Positions 37,301 to 48,300 of a stretch of 64,000 nucleotides of DNA are shown one piece after another. Source of the stretch: Brugia malayi (lineage: Eukaryota; Nematoda; Chromadorea; Rhabditida; Onchocercidae); NCBI RefSeq assembly GCF_000002995.4, contig NW_025062476.1, positions 6,189,001 through 6,253,000 of the forward strand. Reading direction: 5' to 3'. Under the pieces are notes generated by a model. It was not told where the DNA came from and searched no databases. It worked only from the letters and a program-made list of their open reading frames with translations. Made by a program: the position numbers and the translations under genes. Position 1 is the stretch's first letter; each line of letters begins with the position of its first letter.

Positions 37301-40300
37301 TCTGTTGAGAGTAATATTTGTTTCTGACCAAATGCCCAAACTTTGTTATATTTTAAGCGACAGTACTTGTGTAGTGATAGTATATACAGCCTAAGTGAAT
37401 ATTTTAAATTTAGCTTTGATTTGAGTAATTAATTTAAAAATTACTTTCCCATTGATTGAAATTTCAAAACTCGAAAATTAATCCAAATAATTAAATGCAA
37501 AAATCGAGATCATTAAGTAAGCAATAAACGAATGCATGCTACTTTGGTTTTGTTTTATATAATAAAAACTAAAAAATTAAGCATTCGATTTATATCTTAA
37601 CATTGAGGTCCTATTATTTTTTAATAAAATTCGAATGTTAAGATTTTTATAATATTCGACTGAAATTTCTAAAATTTGAAGGCAAACATAGAACTCCATC
37701 GTGATGAGCATTTCCAGTGTGAAGAAAATCAGCTGCTGAGTAATCAACAGGTATTAATTCAATATACGATTTGAAAGCAATGTTTGATTTATTTTCACTA
37801 ACCAAAAGAAAAAAAATTATTTTAAGGTAAGACAAATCAAGCGTGCAGCACAACGTGCCTATGAAAAACAGTCTCGATATCAGGAGGATATAAGACTAAG
37901 GACGAAACGAATGATACTGAAGTTACGAGAAGCAACACAAAAGTAATTCCGTCGTTCATCATCAGATTGTGAATTTTAAAGCTAATTAACTAATCTTAAG
38001 GATGAATATATAGCATGATCTAAGATTTATAAATAAAATTATAATCCAAAATTAAGCTGAAATTTTATCTTTGTTAATAGAAAATAAAAGAGATATGCAC
38101 AATGAAAAAGACCAGTCAGTGTTACAATTTCTCATCAAGATAGCTACAGTTTATGGAGAAACACGATGAAATTTGAAGTTGAGAATAATTTTTTATTTAA
38201 GTCAGTTCGGAAATTGTTCTTTGTAGGGCAAACATAGTTTATGAATAAGGTCATATTTTGTAGGTTGATTGACAATGGTTGGGGATGGACAGATGAAACG
38301 TATCAAAATGCTTTTGAACGATTGAACAAATCTATTTCTTGCTTCAGTGCAATACCTGTTAATCATGCTAAAATGTTTGCTGCTATTGAAAATCCACCAT
38401 CGTCAACTGAAGAAGCACGAATTTCTGTCATATATCGAGTATGTCCTCTTTAAAAATTCATTTCAAGAAAATGTAAGACTTGAAATTCTAATGTGTAAAA
38501 ATTTTTCTATATAAATATATGTTGTTTAGACTTAATAAACTGTATATAGAAATAAACTGAATTCTGGATGTCAACCGTATTTATTTGCAGCTTTTGGAGC
38601 CAAAAGAGGATATCAGTGGTGCTAAGCAATTTCACACTGTAGTGCAACTTCGAGAAGCCTTTGGTGATCGTTTTGATGAAGTAGTAAAGGAGATGCAAAG
38701 ATTCGTTAATACTGTCACCAAACTGTACAAAATATACAATCCATCATTTTACAAATCAACGCTAAGCGTTAATCTCAAACGCATGGATACTACCTTGTTT
38801 TTGGCGAATCAGGTTTTGTTTTTGGGTTGAAAAGGAGATAACTTTTCTGAGAGAGTCATTGAGTATGCAATTGTTAAGTCCAGAAAGCTTCTCTGTCTTT
38901 TTCGCAGAATTATATCGGATGTATTAAATTGAACCAACTCGTTTCAAATGATGGGCTAATTGCAGTATGAATCAGGCAGGTTACAACGACGTGCATGGGC
39001 AGAAAAAATGCAATCTCGAAATATGCGTCACTTTTTTGATCAAGATTTTTTCGAAGTATTCTTTTTTCTAAAGATTAATAAACAATACTTATCACTTTGT
39101 TGACCTATCACAAAGTGCATATTTAAGCTTGATTGTAATACAATGTCTTACAGGACTGGTACAATCCAATGCTAAGAGATCTGGATGAAAATTTAGTTCG
39201 TAACATTGTTGATATAGCTGATGATGAATTGCAAAATTTCATGGCCGCTGTTGACGATGGGAGAGGTCTACAGGTGCTTAGTTTTATGGCACAATTTCAT
39301 TCATTTTATTTTGTTGGTTTATAATTCCTTTGCTTTCAGCGTGAATTCACTATGCATAATTTCAAATTAGTTAACAGTCACTTATCTCTAGTTTTCTACT
39401 TTAGTGAATTCTATGCCTTAAAATTCCTGAGAAATGTTATAGATGGGCTCTATGCTGTACTTCGGTGATACGACAATGCATCACAAAGAACAATTCGGTG
39501 CATTTATCCGCGACATTGTTGACTGCACTTTCGGTGATGTAAAAAATGAAAGTATCATCCTGTTGAATTCATTCAAGAAAGTAATGCATGAATTTCAGGT
39601 ATATTACGGCTTTCATACTTAACTGTAACATAACTTGGTGTGGAATTTAATTAATCAGTGGAAGTAAGTTAGTAAGCTTGAATAATGCAAACCTGTCATT
39701 TAGCATTTGTTAAATGTACCAGTAAAATGAAGTGCACTTGAACAATCTGTGAAGAGAATTTTACCTTTATTTGTTCATGAATTCTTAAACGAAATCGTAC
39801 TTTTAGTTCCTAGTAAAAGTAGATTTTTTAAAATTTTAAAGGACAATTTTTTGTAGTCAGCATATTCGAATTTATACCAAAAGGAATTACCAGCTTATTT
39901 GGCCAATTTTGATTTTGGATCGGCATTCGTAGAGTAAGAATTTTTATGTTTCATTTTCTTCATACAGTCGATCACTACTGCAGCAAATTGTTTATAAATT
40001 TCAGAAAAAAAGTTAAATCTTTCATTTGGAATTATTTCTTGCTGTCAAAGCATTTGGATGTTAAGTGTAATTTAAGTTAATCAAAATTTTAATCCAAATT
40101 ATTTTTCAGTATTAAAATCTTCGTGTACGTTTTTCTTAATTAAGTTAATTATTTCAGACAAAATTTCGCAATGGTGAATGTTTTCCTGCATCGAATGAAT
40201 ATTGAAACATGGCGACAAGAAAGTACATACAGTATTTGGAGTTTGGCATGTAGGTTTAAAGAGAGTTGAATGCAAGATTATTTTCCTTTTTAGATCCCAA

Positions 40301-41181
40301 TTGAATTTTGGATAAGAAGTGAACACAATTATATTATAGGTGATGTAATTATTACAGGTGATTACAGGTGACGTAATTGTCACAGGTGATGTAATTATTA
40401 TAGGTGATGTAGGTGGAGCACTTGGTCTTTTCCTTGGTGCAAGTTTACTTACAGTTATCGAACTTATTTATTCATGCTGTCAATACGGTCTGTGCAATCC
40501 ATTTTGTTGTTGGCCTTTAAACAGTTGGTAATGATTCCTTCTCGTTAAATTATAAAAAAATACCACTAAAAATTCCACTAAATCTCTAAACTATGAAGTT
40601 GGTTAAACTTTTTCTAATTTATTTATTCGAAGAATAAATAATGCTGAAATGATGGATTCTTATTAAAATGGTTTGTAGAAATTTAAATGATTTCCTCCAG
40701 GAAAAATATCAAAACACACCCGGCAGACAAATCAGACAAATGGAAGCAGAAGAATAAATCGGAAACGGAAAGGAAACTTGCTGGCGTTACGATAAAAAGA
40801 TCTAAAAGTCCTATTTCGTGTTCTACTTCTCCAAAAAGTGCTTCACCCACCGAAAAAGTAAATGGAATTTATTGGCAATTCAATAATCAAAACTATTTGG
40901 CAACAGAACCCGCTTGTTTCATAGATATGTCCGAGAATCAATTGTCGAAGAATTCAACTCCAAGTCTTTCATCGTCCACCAATTTCTCTAATAAAGACAA
41001 CACTTCGCCGAACGACTTTCTATTTGGGACAAACAGTTTGGAAAAACAAGATTCTATGAGATCTTCCAGAAAACTCACAAATTTTCCGGGACAACTCTCG
41101 TTCGAATCCGTTTCATCAGAATTTTCTGATAAAATGGCAACACTATTTCAGCCGAAAAACGAAAGACAGACGTTCGTTTGA
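34366..41181 (+). CDS. DEG/ENaC (degenerin) cation channel subunit with large ectodomain insertion
   Basis: Amiloride-type sodium channel subunit, about 1,084 residues in 19 exons: 34366-34460, 34743-34970, 35145-35312, 35612-35862, 35942-36124, 36366-36565, 36684-36858, 37024-37256, 37682-37750, 37827-37942, 38264-38438, 38591-38812, 38966-39055, 39154-39273, 39443-39598, 39857-39933, 40158-40249, 40404-40527, 40701-41181. MDGVKHL corresponds to the family's gating HG region. TM1 is about residues 109-134 (YFWAAIIAIFVLLACF), then PNQIPFPVVAICN. Ectodomain landmarks are CTWPNGTSC, NGLRLLLNIE, GLKILIYNQ, PPGYTMEI and CLSPCDQIDY. TM2 is about 885-909 (DVGGALGLFLGASLLTVIEL) with the G-A-S filter. 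The cytosolic tail is Ser-rich. A segment of about 360 residues (about 493-852) is inserted before TM2. The exon 4/5 junction is uncertain; an acceptor at 36003 is an alternative. The ATG follows an acceptor-like gatag. Confidence 0.92.
40330..40415 (+). repeat. tandemly duplicated 3' splice site before the TM2 exon
   Basis: The junction AG|GTGATGTA is repeated with variation, giving AG dinucleotides at 40338, 40356, 40366, 40384 and 40402. Joined to the preceding exon (phase 1), the last AG gives the canonical CDVGGALG. The acceptors ending at 40385 and 40367 stay in frame and would add 6 or 12 residues (DVIIIG-type units). The first two run into TGA. Confidence 0.8.
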
Positions 41182-41660
41182 ATCCGAGCTTCAAATGTAA
41201 GAAGATAATAATTTCCAATTTTTAATTTTGATTTTGAGCATTGTTGTCACTGTTCATTTATGTATAAAATAGCAGCGTTTGCTTAAAACTGATTAATGAT
41301 TCAGAAAAATGATTCAGAAAAAATATATATTGCTGTACTTTTTGATCAGATCAAATAGAACGTTAAACATTCAAAAAAATTTTTGTTGTTAACTTAGTCA
41401 AAGTGCACTTGGGTGTATCAATAGTGTTGATTTTAAGAAAAGATGTTGGATGCCCTTGCTTTCCTCATCGTCCTTTCAAACTTCAGTCTTATTCAGTCTA
41501 GATTAAAGTTTGGGCAAACAATTGTTCTGTTTTGTGTTATTTCAAGCATACACACACGATGGTAACTTTTTTTATTTGCTAGTTAATAAATTGATAAATA
41601 TAATTTCCTCAATTGTGGAGTAGGAGTGTTAGATCTCTTCAGATATGCACCAGTTTTTTG
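41182..41660. other. convergent 3' flanks of degenerin and REEP-MSP genes
   Basis: 479 nt between the two stop codons. A plus-strand AATAAA lies at 41585-41590 and a minus-strand AATAAA at 41576-41571. If both are used, the two 3' UTRs overlap. No exon seen. Confidence 0.6.
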
Positions 41661-43964
41661 CTAATTTTCATAATAAATATTGAATTTTTTCCGTCTGCGG
41701 AATGGATCTTCAGTGTTGTACAAAAATGAGCGGTCAAAGCCGGTTGTATCATCGTCAATTAGACAATAATCAATGGCAGCTCGATCATTCATGTTCGATT
41801 CCTCAGGTGGTATTGCAGTAACTCCGATTTTAATCTGGAAAGTAGATACCGGATAGGATAGCAAATTCAAACTTTTTGTTAGTTTTTAAATAAGAAAGTT
41901 CAAAGACTTGTCATTCAGTTTGATTCAATGAATAACAGAATCTTAAGGGAAATTTCGCTGAGCAGTATCTATTTATCCTTTGAAAAATTTAATCTTATTA
42001 TTTTGGTGGTTAATGCGTTCCTTAACAAATCTTTAGACCTACGTGTACGGTGGCGTCTTTGCCCAGAGTGCCACAAGTAGGCTGTGCAATCATGCGCTTG
42101 ATTGCATTAGTCTTCAAAGCCCACATTATCGGACGACTGTGCTTGTTTTTCACGTGGATTGTCACCATTTCCGTAAAAGGATGCTTAAATATTATCTGAA
42201 AGAAAAGCATAAACGAAGTTTTAAGGCTTGAAGTTTTTAGACACTTCCAATATTAAAATTGCAAATGACATAAAGGAATTATGAAGTGAGACTGTAATTA
42301 CAAATTCATTTGGGTTAGTAACAAGAGTCTCTTCTTCTTTCACCGCCGTCGACGTCGAATATTCGCTGGAATGTAGTGAACCACCTGCCTGAATGCAAAA
42401 CTCATGATCTCCTGACTATTTGTGAATTTGTTATGTTTGGGAACGAATAAACGAAGTTTTACGAATTTCCTCAAAAGTAAGTAACAAGCCTCATTCTCAA
42501 CTTTCTGGCAGTCACCAGCAGGAGTCGATTTCACGGTGTCATTTTCTGACCCATCATTTTCTTCTCCGTAATCTGACAATATTGACGAGTCATTCAGGGT
42601 AATTTGTCGGTGCTTCTGTATTCCAAATTTGAATTGTTCCTGAATATTAATTGATAATAGAATGAATTAAAACTTTTTTTATGTTTTAATTTTGTTTCAA
42701 AATTTTAGGAAAATGAACCGCGTACATTACAGATTAAGAAGTGTGAAATAATTAAGTTCTATGCTTTCATTTTCATCCAAGTTTTAATTACTTCAACTAG
42801 CTTACTGTAGTAGAAGCGACTGTTTTTAGAGATCCATCGTGAGTGTAAGAAGTATCCAAGTAAGCAGTCATCTCTGGACTACGAGACAATGAATATGCAG
42901 TTGTTAAGTTATTATAATGTAATGATGGATACCTTCTGAAGAGACTCTGCAAAACCGAAAATATTACATACATGTTAGAATTTTTCATTTTTTTTTAAAA
43001 TAAATTGTGTAAAAGTACGCCATAATGCCTAATGATCTGAAATTTCTAAATTGTTTAAATTTCTGTAAATGCATACTTCGGCAGAAAACTGCGTCGCATC
43101 GGTGATTGTCATTGCTGTATTAAGACCAATTTGCGATGCATAAGACGAGCCTGAAAAATGAACAGGTATGTCGGAGCTAACCATCGAATTAGCCATTGCG
43201 TTACGGCGTTGTTGCTGCTCCATAAGACTTTTGGCGACATCATGCTGATAAACAACATTGAAAAATAGGACAATGAGAAGGATGAATTTGCCGAAAAAGT
43301 ATCCAAATGCATCCACAAATATGCTGTCGAATGCAATCAAAATTCCATGAATTGACCAATAGAAAAGCGTTGCCTTCTAAAGTATCACTGATTCCAACTA
43401 TAACTTAAAATCCAATTCCAATCTCCGAGTATTAACTAATTCCATTCTTACTTACTTCTTTAATCATTTAATTTCATTTCAATTGACATCTCATTTTATC
43501 TCACTCCATTCCATAGAATTTCAATTGCCTTAGCAGGCTTTGATGACCAAAATGCATAATTATGCTAATTTGCAGTAGTAATAGCGTTGTGAAGTTAAAC
43601 GTGTTTGTAGGTGCTCACGTTTACTTAAAAGTACTTACGTTAAAAATACTTACGTAACTCTGTCATGTTTCAGACTTACATAAGCAAAGATCCGAGTTGT
43701 GTGATCGGAAAGTTGTTCGTAAGTAAAGATAGCGGCTGGTACTGTGGTGCATATATTGCATACTGTCTGAGCATGCTCACCGTTAATGAGATATGCTGAG
43801 ATAAGTACTGAGCAGATGATGAAAAAATGACGCCAATTTATCTTCTTGTTTCGTGTCTCATCAATTTCAGATTTCTTTTTCATACACTGTTCTGAATATT
43901 TAACAATGAATTGACGTGCTCCCGACACTACCACGTCTCGTGAAAATGCAACGTTTTTATACCG
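41661..43964 (-). CDS. REEP/TB2-DP1-HVA22-like membrane segment fused to an MSP domain, 5' end missing
   Basis: Exons in reading order: 43964-43680, 43376-43077, 42946-42806, 42639-42535, 42388-42302, 42195-42043, 41834-41661. All are phase 0 and encode 414 residues. The first two resemble REEP proteins, which wedge into and curve ER membrane: ICSVLISAYLINGEHAQTVC, then FTYEQLSDHTTR, then FYWSIHGILIAFDSIFVDAF and FGKFILLIVLFF. A polar linker follows. The last three exons form an MSP domain: NPNEFIIFKHPF parallels MSP PGTKIVFNAPY, then WALKTNAIKRMIAQPTCGTL and a terminal RRRKKFNIYYEN like the MSP end RRKNLPIEYN. The VAP-type FFAT-binding K-F-M is not visible (AAIDYC instead). The MSP exons have no ATG of their own, which supports one fused gene. 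The start codon and first exon(s) were not found. Confidence 0.7.
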
Positions 43965-45165
43965 CTGGTACCCTCTGTTCGAAAGACTCAATAAAGTTCA
44001 ATCTCAATTTAAAAATTAGATAGACCTCCTCGAATGTTCAACTGCCTCCAGTCATGATACTTATAATTTTTTACTGTGGTCATTTGCTGTTGACGAGTAA
44101 ACCGCACTTAATGATTTATATGACTTTAAACTATGATCGCAAACGTTTCACCACTTTCTTTTATAAGTTTTCAAAAATTTGCATTTCATTTAATTTCATA
44201 TACCTTTTGCTTAGGAAAAAGAAGGAAAAACTTGAAATTCAAAAGTCAAGAGAAAGTGGATTTCTACTCGGATCACAAAACTTTTGTTTTTTCTTCGAAA
44301 CCTTATACTGAAGTCAAGTGTTTTATTATCAAGAATATATCCGATCCTAGATAAAATGGGAATAGAAAAACGTGAAACGTTGAATTAAAATTCTTAATGA
44401 ACAATGTATAGTTTTTAATCAGCGCTCCCCTTATACAACACATTTTATATCGCTAATTAATTTATTAAAAAATCAAGTTTGAAGTACCAAAACTACAGCG
44501 CATCTATAATAGTACAAAAATAATTAGTATCATGTTTTCAGGCAGTTATAAACTCGCAACTTATTTGGAGTTTCATTAGTAAATTTTTAACTCATGAAAC
44601 AACATCCAAGAATTGAAAATGAAAGAAAAAATATAACAACAATAAAATATAACTAATAAAAACTATTATGATAACGAAACAGTAATGAACATTCCGACTA
44701 CCTACGAAGAAACTAGAAATTAGAGAGGCTTTCTTGCTTTTTGGAACTAAGAGCCATGACTTCACTTCGAACCTTTTTTTTTCACAACAAAGATTTCTGT
44801 GACTATAGAATCTTCTGAATAAAACAAAATTTTTTACATAAAACTCAATTTACAATTTTTATAAACAAGTAATAAACTGATTCGCGCTGTATACAAAAAA
44901 TAAATCACTGGACATATAGGTATCAATTACACTGGATTGCTGTTATAGATGCGTTTCATGAGTATCGCATTGGAATGTGATATGCAATGTATCATCGTTT
45001 AAGCAAACGTCATGATCTGATATGTTCTTCCTGAAATTGACCTCGAAATATTGGAGATGAATTTATGAATATTTACAAAGTTTTTTCTTTAAAAAAAAAA
45101 TAAACAACACTGACGTTTTAAAGAACTTCATAACATCTTAGAAGCATCTACTAACCTATAGCATT

Positions 45166-45198
<33 letters not shown>

Positions 45199-45352
45199 CT
45201 ATTTAATTCACTTGCAATTGAACTTTTTAATCAAAATAAAATATTTGCATTATTTTTCAGTTCAACAAAACTTCCAGCTGTCAGATAAATTTATGAACAG
45301 TTAAAGGGCAACATTTTAATTAATGTAACAAGAACGATTTGAGAAAAAAAAG
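43965..45352. other. spacer holding the unseen 5' end of REEP-MSP and the 3' flank of the kinase
   Basis: AT-rich. The initiating exon of the REEP-MSP gene should lie here, but I could not identify it. It contains the 30-nt T run at 45167-45196. Confidence 0.5.
45167..45196. repeat. 30-nt poly(T) run (poly(A) in kinase sense)
   Basis: Uninterrupted T30 on the plus strand, about 160 nt past the diacylglycerol kinase stop codon, so A30 in the sense of that gene. It is probably a homopolymer microsatellite in the 3' flank. Confidence 0.9.
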
Positions 45353-48300
45353 TTACTTAATTTGGTTTGAATCATCATCAGAATGCATTCGCCTGACCAA
45401 AATATTATTCAAGATCAAAATACATTCTTCCAAACAGCATATATCCGACAATGTCATGAATTGTTCCTGATAACGGTGCACACGAAATACACCTTCTTCA
45501 GCGTTTCTTACATCTTCAGATTCAAAAATAACATCAAAACCAGTTAAATAATAAGAAACGACGCGAATTTCAATTAACCAAAGAAAGATAAGATGGAGTG
45601 AGAACTCAACATATTACAAATATCTTTAAGAAATCAATAATTCAGAGTAGCCGGGGAAAATTTTGCTCACAAGTAGAAATAAAGATGCTTCCCCTTATTT
45701 CCTCATTAAAAAATTTACTAACAATCAAGAAATCTCCATTCGCTATTCGATTCCAAATTCAAATTTGAGCAAACAGTAATAAGTTTTTCGATCTTTTGTC
45801 GTACAACATCCAATTCAGCTTCTGCTTCTACATTAATTTTACCGATCTCTACAGCTGAAAAGTTTTTACTTGTAAAACTAATGAAATTTTTCAGAAATTT
45901 TAGCCTTCTTATAAGTTCAATTTAGACTCGCTAAAATACAATTTTTGAGGGAATAGCTTCTGATACTGCTGTATCGTCTGTGATTGATATACGTCCTGTC
46001 AAAAAGCTACGAACTATTCTTAAATTAATAAAGGAGGTTATAAATTTTATTAAATAACCTGCATGAGTCATTCAAAGTATGTCCAATTATGAGAATTATA
46101 CAACCGATATCTGAGCTTATAAATCTCTTCGAAAAACTCAAAAATTTGCTTTTTTATCATCACAGAAATCAAATATAAAGTCTCATCTTAAAAGAGTATG
46201 GGCATTTTCAGAAACATATTACCAGCTACTCTGAGGCGTTCCAGATTATCCCGATTAGCATTATATTCGATGGAATTGGTCAGTAGTACTGGCAGTAAAT
46301 AGCCTATTGGAGTTGATGGCGCTTGGCTACTGCTATTACTCCGCTGCTGTTTGGATATTTTCCGTTGTTTCTTAAGATTCCCTGGCATATAATTTGATTT
46401 CTTCTCACGTCGCAACATGGGAACCTATAATACTTACTTAAAGCAACTGCGAGAGGAAAACATTTTCAAATTAAAACAGGTCAAAAAAAAACATCCTGAT
46501 GAGAGAAAAAGTTGAAATATAATGGAATGCTAAACAAAACAATATGGTAATAAGAACAAGAAAAAAAAAAAAAGAAAGATGAATCAGTGCTTTATTAAAG
46601 TTGAATCAACCTGGCTATGAAAAGTAATTTCGATGGTACTCGGTGCTAGAAGACATGGTTCACCATCTACTTGCATTGGTATTGCTTTGCTTGTTGTAAT
46701 ACGAGCATGAGAGCACTGTGCTATTCGTTCTCCTTTGCCACCCATTTGCAAAGTAGCCTGAGATAAAAATGGCTTAGAGGCAAATGAAATGAATAGATGA
46801 AGTTTGCGATTGCTAACGATTAAATGCTAATAATTTTCAAACCTAATACTTAAGGAACCTATACGGTTTCCTGTAACCTATTCCTTACATAAAATTTCCT
46901 TTAAATTTGAAATCCCAAAAATATACCAATGTGGCAGTTGTGAAACCAAGAACTTCTAATTTGCCGTCACAACTGGAAGGTCGGCGTCTTTCCTCATCAT
47001 CACTGCTCCATGGAACTGTTCCTCCAGCATAATATGTTATATTAAGGAATAGTATACAGTGGAATTTGAATTCCCTAATTTTTGAAGTTAAATCAATTCC
47101 ATCGCACTGAAATTCATATAAAAGGACATAAATTTATTAAACATTAAAAAGTATGGAAGGAAGAGGATAAATTACGCAATTTTACTTCACATAGATATTG
47201 ACTTTGGAAGGGTAAAATCTGTTATGTTTATTACCTCAAGAGTGATGTATTCATGGAGAAGTTTCCAGGTCCGCTTAAACAAATCGATGGTACCCAGTCC
47301 ACCGTATGCTATTCGATTTTTCAGCCTACTGTTTAACATTTGTGGATTTGCACCTAGAACCATGCAAGCTTTTATAAACTGAACTGATTACCGATTACCA
47401 ACATAAGTCAATATTAGCATAATAGTATCACTGAAGAGCTGCCGCAATTAAAAAAATAAACAAGGTTTACCGCAATCCAAATTCAAACTAACTTCTGGAA
47501 TGATGAAATTGTAAGGCCACATGAGCATCAGCTCCAATGCTGTAATAATTGTTCATTACCGTTAATGTCAGCACATTTTGAGCAGCTTTGTCGATTTCAT
47601 CCGCTTGTCGCAGATTTGACAACAGCAGATTAGCTTCGACATTTATATTCCACCTAAATTTCTCTCTATATTTATGTGAATGAGAGAATTCTAATAAGAC
47701 CTATAAATGCTAAAACAAATTTGATAAATCCTTTTCAGTACATGTGAAAAGCAGTTTTAAGCTTTATTTTAATCTTATATCCCTGGTCAGATCGTCAATG
47801 ACCTACTACATTCAAAATTACCTAGTTTTGATTTCTGGAGTGAAATAACAAAAAAAGCAGACTAACCTATCGAGATATGTGATAGATGTTTCATGAATAA
47901 CAGCATTTAGAAGTTCTGCCAAAGGTTCATCACTGAACGAACCACCCCAACCAAGACATCTGGAAAAATATGGGTTTAATTAATTAAAAAGATAATGCTT
48001 CAAAGAATTAAACTAAGCGAGAAAATCTAAACAATCACAAGAATGAACAGTAAAAATATATGGTTCAATCATACAACCTAACTACTAACAGAACCATAAT
48101 AAAATAATTGCCTGGCCAAATCATTGCCTGTGCCCAGCGGAACAATACCGATTGGAGGATACTTCGTCCAATTCATCTAAAATTAATATTCAGTGGAAAG
48201 AGGACACTGTTTTACTTATAAATCAAATAGAACTTAAAATATAGAATAGATAAAATAAAAAAAAATAAAATAAAAGGACCTTGCTTAATGATGGATCCAT

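Noticed and set aside
42340..42579. 79-codon minus-strand frame ending in a run of arginines
   Set aside because: It is the unspliced continuation of REEP-MSP exon 4 through an intron. The donor at 42534 and acceptor at 42389 give phase-0 joining to the MSP domain, whereas this frame ends in a stop.
44054..44354. Two overlapping plus-strand frames of 73-85 codons
   Set aside because: AT-rich composition, no splice context, opposite to the REEP-MSP transcript.
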